Below are positions 42,715 to 54,490 of a stretch of 64,000 bases of DNA, in pieces (the first letter of the stretch is position 1; every line of letters starts with the position of its first letter). The translations under genes and the position numbers were made by a program. The notes below the pieces were generated by a model. It had not been told where the DNA came from. It made no database searches and saw nothing but the letters and a program-made list of their open reading frames with translations. This DNA is from Sphagnum magellanicum (lineage: Eukaryota; Streptophyta; Sphagnopsida; Sphagnales; Sphagnaceae). The DNA lies in NCBI GenBank assembly GCA_021904315.1, contig MU273446.1, forward strand, positions 62,001-126,000, written 5' to 3'.

Positions 42715-45091
42715 AAAATGGTGAGTAACTCCCCAAGGTCCTTCATTTCAAACTTTTGACTCAATTCCTCTTTGATTTGCAAAAAAATATTTTGATCGTT
42801 GCACACCAAAATGAGGTCATCCACATAGATCAAAATGAAAAACTCACATCTCCCACTTATGCAACATACACACTAGGATCAGCCTCATTCTTCATAAATT
42901 CAATGCTTTTGATAAACGCATCTAACTTTTAATTCCATGCCCTTAGAGATTGTTTCAAACCATACAAGGACTTGTGAAGCTTACACATAACATGTTCACC
43001 TCCTTGGTGCATGAACCCTTGAGGTTGCTCCATGTAAATTTCCTTTTGAAGCTCACCATTGAAAAATGTAGTTTTCACATCCATTTGATGGATCTCCATG
43101 TCTTCAAAGGCCGCCAATGTAAGAATACAACGAATAGATGTAAACTTTGCGATGGGCGCAAAAGTTTCGTTGTAATCCACTCCGTAGGTTTGGGTAAAAC
43201 CTCTTGCCACTAATCTGGCCTTATAGCATTCCACCTCCCCATTTGCGCCTTGTTTGATTTTGAACACCCATTTGCAAGAAACGAGTTTCCTACCGGCGAG
43301 AAGTGGTATCAAAGTTCATGTGTTGTTTGTCATGAAGGAATCATATTCATCTTGCATTACACACTCCCACTCCTTGGAATTTTCACATGTCAATGCTTCT
43401 TCAATATTTTGAGGCTCCTCCAAAAATGCAACGGTGGTGCGCTCCACTTCCTTGGTAGCAATCCACCAATCCCGAGGCCATTCCTTTCATTGCCTTTCAT
43501 GTCTTTCCCTCGACACATCTTGTGAAGGTTCACTAGATGGGTTATCATTGGAAACAACAAATTTTTCTTCTGATGAACAACTTGGTGTGGATTCATTTTG
43601 CACACCTTCCATTTTGTTTCATTCAAAGGTGTATTTCGACTAAAGGTCAATGGTTCTTCTCTTTCAACTTCTTCATGCACAACTGCATTTTCTTCTTTCT
43701 TGGGATGAGGTACACCACTTATTTCCTTTGACCCTTCAATGAACACGACATCTCTACTTTTGATGATTCTTTTGGTTTCTACACACATCAAGCGATACAC
43801 TTTGGTGCCTTCGTAATATCCTAAAAACACATAAGGAATGGACTTCGACTCTAATTTGGTCCTCTTCTCATCGGGGACATGTGCAAAGGCTTTACAACCA
43901 AAAACTCTCAAATGAAACACATCGGGTTTCCTACCACTCCACACTTCTTGAGGGGTCTTGGAATGAAGAGCCTTGGTTGAACATCGATTTTTTATGTACA
44001 CTGCTGTGTTCACCGCTTTGCCCCAAAATTCAAGTTTCAACCTTTGTGCAAGAATCATGTTTCTTGCACATTCCATGATGGTTTTATTGGCATGTTCCGC
44101 GACACCATTTTGTTGTGGGGAATAGGGCGCACTTGTTTATTGTTGAATTCCACATTCCACAAGATATGTGTCAAATTTCTTAGACACAAATTCTCCTTCG
44201 TTGTCGAATCGTAGCACTTTGATTTTGTGACCAATTTCGTTTTGCACCAACGCTTTGTATTTTTTGAATGTTTCAAACGCTTCCCCTTTTGGCCTTCAAA
44301 AGGTAGACATGAATTTTCCTTGAAAAAACGTCAATGAAAATGAAAAAGTATCACGCTCCACCATGCGATGTAGTCTTCATTGGCTCACACACATCTATGT
44401 GGATAATCTCCAAAAGTTGTGAATTGGGAAATGATGTTTTTTGATGTTTGCCTTTGATGCATCCTTGACAAATGTGATGCAACGACACTTCTTTCAAATT
44501 CATGCCATCCACCATGGCATCTAACTCCTTAAAGCTTGCCATGTTGAGATGGCCAAGTCTTTCATGCCAAAGCATCGCACTTTCTTCCAAAGAATTTGCA
44601 ATGTGTGATGTGTCCTTACGCACCTTCACATTAAGGTACAAGTTTTTGTCCCTTTGTGCTTGTGCCACAACAACTCCTCAAGCATTATTGACCTAACCAT
44701 CCTTATCAAACTCCACTTTGAAACCTTTGGAAATGAATTTACTCACGGAAATGAGATTATTCTTCATTTTTGGAACATGAAGAACTTGGGTGATGGTTGT
44801 GTGTGTCAATTCGCCTCCCACTTGCATTGTGGCTTTGAAATGCGTTCGTATGTGGTAAACCATTCTTGTTCGAATGTCATGTGTTGCATTGCACCTGAAT
44901 CGACAATCCAATCATATATGGTATGATCATTGGCACTCAACGCCAAAACAAACATTTGCTCGTGATCTTCACAAGCTTGATTAGCTTTTTCTTTTTCATC
45001 ATTTTTCTTCTTCAAATGAATTTTCACAAAATGTCCAAGTTTTTTACAACAGAAACAAAACTTTTCGTTTGACTTGTGAGTTTTGTTCACT
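42715..45091 (-). pseudogene. Copia-A3 zinc knuckle to RT, degraded
   Basis: Reading leftwards: knuckle CFCCKKLGHFVKIH with the last Cys changed to His; protease WIVDSGAMQHMT; GAG-pre-integrase LWHERLGHLNMASF and CQGC; integrase HIDVCEPMKTTSHGG, where family HSDVCGP is altered; interruptions around 44280-44350 and 44140; integrase C-terminus from MECARNMILAQ through WSGRKPD; RT KWVFKIKQGANGEVECYKARLVARGFTQTYGVDYNETFAP and KTTFFNGELQKEIYMEQPQGF. Several stops and frameshifts. RT ends before the catalytic YVDD can be read cleanly (about 42830). Confidence 0.9.
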
Positions 45092-45096
45092 AATGC

Positions 45097-46047
45097 TGAC
45101 GCACTCCCAACTCCTTAAAGGACTCAAATGTGAGCCCAAGTAGAAAACAGCGGAAGAGGGAGGAGTTGGAGCACGCTCCCTAGCTCACAACATTTTGAGG
45201 GGTAGAGGGGCGTGTTGGAGCTCCGGGATGGGACTAGGAAGAGTTGACAAGACTCACTCACTCACACGGGCTTGCACACAACCCACACAAAGTGATTAGT
45301 GCATAGTTGGAGCACCCTTGGTGCTAGGACCAACCACGGGCAACACAAACACACAAGATTCACCACGGCCCAGACTTGGGGGAAGCCACCACCTTCCCCC
45401 TTATAGTATACTCTATGGTTGGCCATGGAGGCTACATCCAAATGGCTTTTCTTTCCCGGGATTCCCAAGTGGGAGACCCGAAATCGCCCCAAATGGGACT
45501 CCCGCAACTTTGGAGCCCCATAACTTTGCAAGCAGACCTTGGATTGACATGCAGTCTACAGCAAAGTTGTAGCTCTCATCAAGAGCTTTCCAACGGTATG
45601 TCGCACGCCCCCTGCAACTAAGTAAATCGAGTCGATTTCTGACTTTTTGTGGTCGGGAGTCAAATTGGCAATTTGACTCCCGGCCCTTCTTTTGGCCATA
45701 ACTTGTGTTTCAAATGTCCAAATGAGCAACGCAAGTTCATTTTAGACATCTACGTTCTAAGAGCTTTCCAATGATATAAAGAACGCCACACAAGATTGGG
45801 TTTTGACCCCTGCAATCACTCTCTAAAGTTTCAGAAGTCCACCAAGACTCCATCTCCCAAAGTGGGAGTTGCCTTGGGAGTGTGAGGGTTCATTCCCTCA
45901 TACTCCCTCACACTTTCTAACAATCCCGGGAGTTTGTGATGTGATTCCCGGGCTTCTTCTTCTTGCTTTGACTTTCAGGCTTCCTCTTGGCTCACACCCT
46001 TGCAAGCCCTTTGCCTTGGTCGCGACGCCAAGGCTAGGGTTGCGACA
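45097..46047 (-). mobile_element. Solo LTR of gypsy-F inside A3 (951 bp)
   Basis: TGACGCACTCCC to AGGGTTGCGACA, flanks aatgc (45092-45096) and aatga (46048-46052), one mismatch. The palindrome at about 45654-45690 has its paired arms changed together (caaattg/caatttg). Confidence 0.93.
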
Positions 46048-46052
46048 AATGA

Positions 46053-46272
46053 GGTAGTTTTGAAACTCTCACATTCTTTTCTTTTGGACATTTCGTGAAG
46101 TAACCTTGCTACAATGAATTGAAGGTCTACATCTTTTGTGGACATGGACTCCAAGCTTATGAATAAGTTACCAAAGGATGGAGGAAGGTCCATGAGGAGT
46201 ACCATGTAAACATTTTCATCCGTAATGTTCATATCGATGGAACATAATTAGTTCGCAAGGGCTTTCACTGTG
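46053..46272 (-). pseudogene. Copia-A3 gag, C-terminal half of capsid
   Basis: Minus-strand NITDENVYMVLLMDLPPSFGNLFISLESMSTKDVDLQFIVARLLHEMSKRKECES, homologous to A1 gag residues of about 141-196. Cut by H on one side and the F LTR on the other; it follows 53191-53566 in the uninterrupted gene. Confidence 0.88.
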
Positions 46273-46276
46273 TTGA

Positions 46277-47102
46277 TGTCGCAACCCCACTTTGAGGGAG
46301 TTGTGAAGTCCCCACTCACACTCCCGAAAATGGGACTTGGGAGTCCTCCGGGACTCTCAAAAACTCAAAACGTGATTGCAGGGGTCAAAACACCTCGCAT
46401 TGAAGCATTTTTTATACCTTTGGAAAAGGTCTTGAAGTCTAGATGTCTAAAATGGCCTCGCATGAGCCATTTGGACATTTGCAGCACAAGTTATGGTCAA
46501 AAGAAAGGCCGGGAGTCAAATTGGCAATTTGACTCCCGACCACTAAAAGTTGAAAATCGACCTGATTCCGGTGCGTGCAGGTAAAGTGCTACACACCATT
46601 GGAAAGTTTTCAAGGAGAACTACAACTTTGGTTTAGACCTCGTCCCGATTGAAATTCGGGGTGAGACGTTATGAGCACTCAAAGTCCCGGGAATTCAAAT
46701 CGGGACAGTTTCGGGACTCCACTTTGGGAGTCCCAAGAAAAAGAGTCATTTGGATGCAAGTGTGGTAGAGAGCTGCAAAAAATATATTATGTGGAGGAAG
46801 GTGGTGGCTTCCCCTAAATTCGGGCCGTGGTGAATCAAGTGAGTCCAAGGTAGCCCATGGCTTGTCCCAACACCAAAAAGGTGCATAATGAGTTCTAACC
46901 AACTTGTTGGTTGGATTTGGATGCAAGACCGTGTAATTGTGTAAGCTTGTCCTTCTTCCTAGTCTATCCCGGAGCTTTTAGCACGCCCCCTCTCGCCCCC
47001 TTTTAGTGCTAGAAGCTGGGAGCGTGCCCCGAGTCCTAGAAATTTCGCAACTTGAGTGACTTAGCCCAACTTGGGGTTGACTTGGGACTTGGGAGCGTGT
47101 CA
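46277..47102 (+). repeat. Gypsy-H 5' LTR (family D, 826 bp)
   Basis: TGTCGCAACCCCACTTTGAGG to GGGAGCGTGTCA. Palindrome at 46509-46541, about 230 bp into the LTR, with TATA-like sequence (atatatta) near 46786. Confidence 0.94.
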
Positions 47103-47104
47103 CT

Positions 47105-47118
47105 TGGTATCAGAGCTC
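47105..47118 (+). other. Primer binding site, tRNA-Met 3' end (H)
   Basis: tggtatcagagctc two bases after the LTR, complementary to the 3' acceptor end of initiator tRNA-Met. Confidence 0.9.
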
Positions 47119-47151
47119 CGATTGAGCTTGGGTAACCTCTTGGGATTTCGG

Positions 47152-48240
47152 ATGGCGCCTAAGAAGAATCGGAAGCAAGCCCAATCCCAAGACACCATGT
47201 TGGAAGAACCCAATGAAGACCATGTAGTCCCGCCGGAATCAATTGGGGAGGAGGAACCAATAACCCGGGAGGACCAAGATGAGCCCGAAAGTGAAGAGGA
47301 ACAACGGAGCTCAGTCCTATTCACCCAGAACAATTGGAAGTCCTCTTCAAGATGAATAGGCCTGACTTTAATGAGTTAGTTGCGACCCTCAAAGGAGGAG
47401 CATCCAAGGATGCGAGGTTCCAACCAGCACAACCCGGGAATTTCGATGGTTCCCGCAACCGAAGGTTGTGGATGCTTGGCTTGCAGAAATGGAGGATTAT
47501 TTGCATGCCGCCAAGGTTAGATGGCACTCGGTCGTGAAGCTTGCTCAATCCTATTTGAAAGGCTATGCCGCCACATGGTGGAGGACAGTGAGACAAGAGG
47601 GACGAACCATGGCTACACTTGGGAATTCTTCAAGGAACGTGTCGAGACTGAATTTGTCCCAAGGAACTCCGACTACATCTCGAGGTGCAAATTTCGTGAC
47701 CTTGTGAATGCCACAAATGAAAATTTGAGGCAATATGTGAGGGCTTACTCCAAACTCATGCTCGACATCCGGCACATGCATGAGTTGGACCATGTGTGCC
47801 AATTCGTGATGGGACTTCCAAATTGGGCCAAGCGAAAGCTTGAGGAAAATTGGCCCTCCTCACTATCCGAAGCCATCACGAAAGTGGAAGGCTTTTTGGA
47901 TGTGGGGCAGAGTGAAAAATTTGGGTTCAAAAAGGATAACAAGTTCCTTCACAAGAAACCAAGGCATGACGGTGAATGGAACTATGGGCAAGGAAGCCCA
48001 ACCAAGGATAAGCCCAAACAATTCCAAGGCGCGAGATTTAAACCCAAGGGGAACTTTGTGAAGAAGGGGCTCCTTTCAAAGGGAGCCAACCCAAGGGAGA
48101 TGTTGGGGTGAAACCCAAAGGAGCATGTTTCAACAGCAATGAGATGGGGCATTACTCTAAGGATTGTCCCAAGTCCAAAGCGGGGAATGGGGGGCTCTAA
48201 GGTAATTGCACTCAATGCCAACCTAGCCCAAACTGAATAT
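47152..48240 (+). pseudogene. Gypsy-H gag with frameshifts
   Basis: MAPKKNRKQAQSQDTMLEEPNED starts at 47152 after the leader. An acidic N-terminal region is followed by a frameshift at about 47330. Then come LFKMNRPDFNELV and GGASKDARFQPAQPGNFDG, another shift at about 47460, AWLAEMEDYLHAAK and YLKGYAATWWRTVRQE, and a shift at about 47600. The frame continues with FFKERVETEFVPRNSDYISRCK, ELDHVCQFVMGLPNWAKRKLEENWPSS and a basic region, and shifts again near 48070. The zinc knuckle CFNSNEMGHYSKDC has its second Cys changed to Ser. Gag forms the particle shell in this family; this copy cannot make it. Confidence 0.93.
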
Positions 48241-48255
48241 AATTGACTTATCTTC

Positions 48256-51200
48256 TTGAAGGGGAAGATTGTTAAGTGGGATTTGTTATGTCTTTTGGAC
48301 ACATGGGTTTCTCACAACTTCATAACACGAGACAATGCCGAAAGGATGGAGTTCCACTTGGAGGAGCTCAAGGCACCCATTGAGGTGCATTTCGCGGATG
48401 GGGTTCCCCATCCCACTATGTCACAAGCAAAGGAAATGTTTTTCCAACTAGGAAATTGGAGATGAAAAGTGGACTTGTTGGTTTTCGCCTTGGGTGGAAT
48501 GGACTGCGTTTTGGGAATGGAGTTCATCACCCAAAACAATGTGCTCATAGAAGGGCACAATAGACTAGTTAGGATTCCTTCCAAAAGTGGGATCGCGAAA
48601 GTGAAGGCGCAAGAGATGGCTTGTGTGAGTGGGCCAACCATCCACTTTATGTTAGAAAAAACCTGGGAAAGAGAATGCGTGAGAGGTTATGGCATGTTGT
48701 GTGTCATGCGGGTGTTGGATGAATATGAACCTAAGGAAGCCACCAAGTTGGTGATTTCCGCCAAGTGCATAAAACAAGTTTTGGAAGAGTTCTCGGATGT
48801 GATGCCCGAAGAGTTACGCGAAGACCTGCCCCCGAGAAGATGAGTTGATCATGCAATTGAGGTGGTACCAAGAGTGGCACCTCCCGCCAAGGCCCCATAT
48901 AGAATGAGCCATGAAGAGTTGAAAGAGCTTAAGGTTCAACTCAAGAAACTCTTCGCGAAAGGTTACATCAAGGATGGGACGTTGAGAATGTGTGTTGATT
49001 ATAGAGCACTCAGCAAGGCAACGGTGAAAAATCAGTATCCTTTGCCTCAAATCAATGATCTATTTGACCGTCTCTCAGGAGCCAAGGTTTTTAGTAGGAT
49101 TGATCTACGTTCGGGATATTACCAAATTCAGATTGTGGAAGGGGACAAAGAAAAAACTGCTTGCCGCACAAGGTATGGCTCATACGAGTTTTTGGTGATG
49201 CCTTTTGGGCTCACCAATGCACCCGCCACATTTTGCACTCTCATGAATGACATTTTCTAGAAATGGCTTGATGACTTTGTGGTCATCTATATAGACGACA
49301 TTTTGATCTATAGTGGCTCCTTGGAGGAGCATGCGGAGCACCTTCACAAGGTGTTCCAAAGGCTAAGGGAAAACAAGTTGTATGCCAAGCTTGAGAAATG
49401 CGAATTTGGGGTGACAGAAGTGGACTTCCTTGGGCATAGAATAACTCGAGAAGGTTTGTAGATGGATGATCACAAGGTCAAGGCAATTGTGAATTGGGAA
49501 CCACCCAAGTCGGTGCCGGCCTTAAGATCCTTTTTGGGATTGGCCTCCTACTATCGCAAGTTCATCAAGAATTTTGCGAAGATAGCCGCACCTTTAACAA
49601 ACCTCTTGAAGAAGTCCGTCATCACTTACGAATGGGAAGAAACATGCGACGAAGCCTTTGAGACCTTGAAAGGTATTTTGGTGAAAGCACCCGTGTTGAA
49701 ATTGCCTAACTTTGACAAGGACTTTGAGATTCATTCCGATGCCTCCAATTTTGCAATTAGAGGAGTCCTGGTGCAAGAAGGAAGACTGGTAGCATTTGAA
49801 AGCAAAAAGTTGAATGAGACGGAGCAAAGGTGGCTAAACACATGAGAAGGAAATGTGGGCGGTCATACATTGCCTCAAGACTTGGGGCCATTACATAGGC
49901 TCCAAAGATGTGGTAGTATGGACCGATAATGTGACCTTGAAGTACTTTGCAACTCAACCCAAATTGTCCTCAAAGCAAGTGAGATGGCAAGACACATTGG
50001 CCTTGTTCAATGTGGATATTCGACACAAGCCCGGGAAGGATAATGTGGTGCCCAACGTGTTCAGTCGAAAACACGAACATAGAGTGGTGTATGTGGGAGA
50101 GACAGAACTTCAAAAGGAAGTTCGATTAACAAATTGCCGTGATGCATTTGCCAAAGAGGCAAGGTAAAACATTTAGAATGGAGCCAAGTCCCACTTTCAT
50201 TTGCAAAATTATTGTGGTAGAAGCAAAAGGAACTCTATGTGCCGGAAGGGAAGATGAGAAATACCATTTTGAAGGAGTGTCACGATGGACCCCTTGCGGG
50301 CCATGGTGGTGCAAAGTGCACCGCAACACTCCTAAGGAAGTTCTACTATTGGCCCAACTTGAAGGATAATGCGGAAGAGTATGTGAAGACTTGTTTAATT
50401 TGACAACAAAACTGAACCCTCAACAAGAAGCAATCGGGTTTGTTGCAACCTTTGCCAATTCCGGAAGGGCCGTGGGAAAATGTGTCCATGGATTTCATGG
50501 TAAGCTTGCCCCCATCAAGGGGGTTTGATGCCATCATGTTGGTGGTGGATCGATTTAACAAGATGGCACATTTCATTCCCACAAAGGATGGGGCCACGAC
50601 CTATGAAACTTGTAGGTTGTTCTTCACACATGTCTTCAAGCTTCATGGGCTTCCAAAGGACAGTCTCGGATCGAGACCCAAAGTTCACAAATAAGTTTTG
50701 GCAAGCCTTGTGGAAGAGAATGGGGTCGGAGCTCAAAATGAACACTTCCTTCTACCCCCAAACAAATGGGCAAACCAAGAAGATGAACTTAGTGATCCAA
50801 CAATTCCTAAAAAATTATGTGGTGGTGGATCAACAAGATTGGGTGGACCACTTGGAGTTAGCAAAGTTTTGTTACAACAATTCGGAACACTCCGTGACAG
50901 GGTCCACCCCCTTTCAAATGGTGACGGGCAAATCACCAATTGTGCCCATGACTTGGGCAACACATGGACAAACCCCGAGTGATGCAAGTGAGGAAGTGCC
51001 GATGGTCACACAACTTGATGAAGAAAGACGACGCCTTTGGGAGGTGGCAAAGGCCAACTTGGAAAAGGTGCACAAAAGGTACAAGGATTTTGCGGACAAG
51101 TCTCGACGAAAGGTGAAGTTTCAAGAAGGGGACGAGGTGTGGTTGAACATCAAGAATTTCCAGTTGCTAGAAGGTTTAAGTCATAAGTTCTCGGGCCCAT

Positions 51201-51574
51201 ATGCAGGCCCATTCAAAGTGTTGGAAAAGAAACTTTTCGACACTTATAAGTTAGAACTACTGGAAAATCTTAGAGTTCATCCCACATTTCATGTGTCTCT
51301 TCTGAATCCGGTCTCCTGTGATACCTCAAGGCCCAATCGAGAGCACAATTCAAGGCCCCCACTAGATTTGGTTCCTAATGAACCAGAGTTTGAGGTGGAA
51401 GCCGTGCTCAAGTCAAGGCAACTAAGAGGACGAGAGCAGGAGTACCTAGTGAAGTGGAAAGGATACCATCCAATAGAAGCATCTTGGGTGAATGAATCTG
51501 ACATGGAACATGCCCAAGAAGCCATAAAAAAATTCCACACTAGACCAGCAAAAAAGAAGAGACGTAGAACATGA
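48256..51574 (+). pseudogene. Gypsy-H pol: PR, RT, RNase H, integrase, chromodomain
   Basis: Protease near 48295 reads LLDTWVSHNF (DTW for DTG). Stops: TGA at 48463-48465 and 48841-48843, TAG at 49258-49260 and 49459-49461. RT lacks a 16-residue segment kept in G (joint near 48970), then reads [38 protein letters not shown] and YIDDILIYS. RNase H: FEIHSDASNFAIRGVLVQ, a frameshift near 49843, then VVWTDNVTLKYF and DIRHKPGKDNVVPNVFSRKH. The integrase zinc region at 50262-50412 is broken. The core keeps SMDFMVSLPPSRGFD and VSDRDPKF, but the catalytic Glu of the GQTE motif is Lys (50777-50779). From 50525 one frame runs to the end: chromodomain at about 51390-51530 (EYLVKWKGYHPIEASWV) and a basic tail KKKRRRT. 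Confidence 0.95.
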
Positions 51575-52350
51575 TGAAGACATCACCTTTTTTTTAGTGG
51601 GGTTGGGTGCCACATAAAATGTACCACATCAAGTTGCAAGTGAAATAAAGGCTTAAGAACTTCCAAAAGATTGTATCATGAGAATTATGTATAAGTGCAA
51701 ATAGGGTTGTCAAATTTGGCATGGGACAAATGGAACTTCTTGCGTAGCCCAAATCAAAATCGGACTCCTACTTTGGGGTGAAGAGAAATCTTGACCCCAA
51801 AAGAGGAGGCAAGAAAGGTGAGCTTGTGGGGACATGCACAAGCCTTAAGTGCATCCCAAAGTGTTGGTTGGTAGTGGCAACCAACACGGGAAGTCATGAC
51901 CCCGTTCGCGTACTTTATCATGTAGTTTGGGACTTGGGTTTTGGCAAAACCTAAATGTCTCTTCTCATACCTTGATAAACAAACCTTTTGATCAAGGCTT
52001 GATTGTTGTGATCAAGGCACAAGGTTGGGAAAGGAGTCATGTCAATAGCTTAAGTTAAGAGTAGACTTGACTTGAGTTCTCATGAGGAGAAGGTTGGAAA
52101 AATGGCCTCCCAAATGGGGGTTCCGTCAATTAGGCTAGTTTAGTCTTTTGACGAAACAAGAGTTAAGGGTTTTCTATGAGATGCCCTTGGACTTGCCAAG
52201 AAGGTGTTAGAAACTTGGGGACGCCTAAGTTAGCTTGAGGCAAGGTCTAGCCGCAAAAGTCAGCATTTGATGGCAAAAGGATCCAAAGAAAACGATTGCA
52301 ATTACGAAGGAAATTTCTAAGTGTCAATGAGGACATTGACCTTTTTTTCT
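51575..52350 (+). other. Gypsy-H 3' untranslated region
   Basis: About 780 bp between pol stop and PPT with no homology to coding regions. Contains tttttttagtgggg near 51588 and tttttttctagtggggg near 52343, similar tracts that resemble two purine-tract copies in the same element. Confidence 0.7.
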
Positions 52351-52362
52351 AGTGGGGGAGAG
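52351..52362 (+). other. Polypurine tract of H
   Basis: agtgggggagag directly before the 3' LTR. Confidence 0.85.
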
Positions 52363-53185
52363 TGTTGCAACCCCACTTTGAGGGAGTTGTGAGGTCCCCA
52401 CTCACACTCCCGAAAATGGGACTTGGGAGTCCTCCGGGACTCTCGAAAACTCAGAGCGTGATTGCAGGGGTCAAAACACCTTACATTGAGGCATCATTTA
52501 TATTGTTGGAAAAGGTCTTGAAGTGTAAATGTCCAAAATGGCCTCGCATGAGCCATTTGGACATCTGCAGCACAAGTTATGATCAAAAGAAAGGCTGGGA
52601 ATCAAACTGGTAGTTTGACTCTCGACCACTAAAAGTCAGGAATCGACCTGATTCCGGTGCGTGCAAGTGAAGTGCAACATAACATTGGAAAGCTCTCGAG
52701 GAGAGCTATAACTTTGGTTTAAACCTCGTCTCGATCAGAGTTCAGGGTGAAAAGTTATGAACGCCCAAAGTCCCGAGAGTTCAAACCAAGACAGTTTTGG
52801 GACTCCACTTTGGGAATCCCGGGAAAAAGAACCATTTGAATGTAAGTGCGGCGGAAAGCTACAGAAAATACTATATGGGGGAAGGTGGTGGCTTCCCCTG
52901 AGTCCGGGCCGTGATGAATCAAGTGAGTCCAAGGTAGCTCGCGGGTTGTCCCAACACCAAAAGGTTGCATAATGAATTCTAACCAACTTATTGGTTGGAT
53001 TTGGATGCAGGACCATATAATTGAGTAAGCTTGGCCCTCTTCCTAGTTTATCCCAGAGCTTTCAGCACGCCCCTCTCACCCCCTTTAGTGCTGGAAGCTA
53101 GGAGCATGCCCCGAGTCCCAGAAATTCTACAATTTGAGTGACCTAGCCCCAATTTGAGGCTAACTTGGGACTTGGGAGCACGTCA
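52363..53185 (+). repeat. Gypsy-H 3' LTR (823 bp)
   Basis: TGTTGCAACCCCACTTTGAGG to GGGAGCACGTCA. Differs from the 5' LTR by many scattered, mostly transition changes, so the insertion is not recent. Confidence 0.94.
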
Positions 53186-53190
53186 GTTGA

Positions 53191-53566
53191 TGTTCACAAA
53201 CATGTCATCTCCTTCTTACATTTTGATGGTGAAGAATCTCCTTTGAAGGAATAACTTATTACTAATGGTCTTAGCTTCATGCACACCACAAAGAGCCTCC
53301 CACGCACTTCTCACAGTGTCACAATATTGAATGTGTGCAAGTTGGGCATTTGTGAGATGTTCACAAAGCAATGCAAAAGCCTTGGTCTCTTTCTCGTTGT
53401 AATCGGCCCTTGCAACTTCTTCACTTGGCAAAATGGCATTCCCGTCGAAAAATTTCCAAAGCCCATGTTTAGAAAGCATCATGTGCATTTTGAACTTCCA
53501 AAGGTGAAAGTTGTCACCATCAATTTTCTCCATGACTTTCAAAGACTCCATTTGAAAAGAAGACAT
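53191..53566 (-). pseudogene. Copia-A3 gag N-terminal half
   Basis: Minus-strand MSSFQMESLKVMEKIDGDN starts at 53566 and runs with HLWKFKMHMMLSKHGLWKF, ADYNEKETKAFALLCEHLTNAQ and GVHEAKTISNKLFLQRRFFTIKM. It then reaches a TAA-type stop (about 53216) near the H insertion. Homologous to A1 gag residues 1-118. Continues at 46053-46272 on the other side of H. Confidence 0.9.
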
Positions 53567-54047
53567 TTTGAATATAAATGTTACAACAAACACTCTTATC
53601 AAAAGATTGAAAGCTTTGGAAGAGATCTTTGACCCCTCACGTAAACTTGAAAGGAAAAAACTTCTATCACTTGCAAGTCTTTTATTACACAAGTTTGAGA
53701 TTTTAGTTGAAACTTGCAACAATGCAAAAAACTCTCTTTGACACACTTGAAACTTCACACTTTCAACAACTCAAAGAGCTTTCTTCCACACCTCAAACTT
53801 TCAATGAATCGAAAAACTCTCTTCCACACACTTTCACCTTGAAACTTGATACTTTCAAAAAACTTGAAGAAATATTTTCCACACCTCCCACTCATTTAGA
53901 AATGGACTTTTACTCTCTTTGCAACCTTGCAAACTAAAAACCTTCCCTCAAAAGGATTTTTCCTTTTTATGTTATACAAGCTAAACCCTTGATTATTTCT
54001 TGTTTTAACACAATGTCTTTTTTCTTGCTTGGTGTGGGCCCATAACT
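53567..54047 (-). other. Copia-A3 leader and primer site
   Basis: Degenerate leader repeats as in A1. The primer site is degraded: gtgggcccataac at about 54033-54045 on the + strand next to the LTR. No credible ORF. Confidence 0.78.
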
Positions 54048-54490
54048 TATTGGAAACAACTTGAAAACAAGCAAGAAATGAAACATTCAAGGTTCATGAA
54101 ATGTAACAATCGTATTAACTAACAAGAAATCACAAGGGTTGTATGCTTCAAATGCTACAATCACAAAATTATGGCTTGCAACTACTAACAAGGCTTGAAG
54201 GTTCTACATGCATTCAAAACCATGAAAGGAGATAATGAAAGACAATTCAAAACCACTCCATCATATACTATCTCCTAACCCTAAAGTAGTCGCCACTTAA
54301 CCCTAACCTAGCCGCCACTTTAACCTAGCCACCACCAAACCCTAACCTTAGCCGCTGCTAAGCCCTAAATACTCTCCACTTTTAAACCCTAACCTAACTA
54401 CTACAAGGATGTGAATACTATTCATCCTTTTGATGAATGTTTAACACATTCATCAACATTCGGAATTAAAATCGAATAGTATTTCCAACA
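54048..54490 (-). repeat. Copia-A3 5' LTR (443 bp)
   Basis: TATTGGAAACAAC to TATTTCCAACA, with a contracted and diverged CCCTAA/GCCGCC array. Marks the outer right edge of A3. Confidence 0.92.

Larger units (their letters stand above)
46277..53185 (+). mobile_element. Gypsy chromovirus H, full-length but mutated
   Basis: 6909 bp: 5' LTR 46277-47102, primer site 47105-47118, gag, pol with terminal chromodomain, 3' untranslated region, PPT, 3' LTR 52363-53185. Perfect target duplication gttga (46272-46276 and 53186-53190) in A3 gag. PR-RT-RNaseH-IN order marks Ty3/gypsy and the chromodomain marks a chromovirus. Many stops, frameshifts and active-site changes make it non-autonomous. Confidence 0.97.
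42715..54490 (-). mobile_element. Copia-A3, 3'-truncated, hosting a solo LTR and gypsy H
   Basis: Minus-strand copia-A with 5' LTR 54048-54490, gag 53566 to 53191 and 46272 to 46053, zinc knuckle to RT 45091 to 42715. RNase H and the 3' LTR are absent; homology begins abruptly near 42715. It is interrupted by F LTR 45097-46047 and element H 46277-53185. No target duplication can be defined. Confidence 0.9.
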
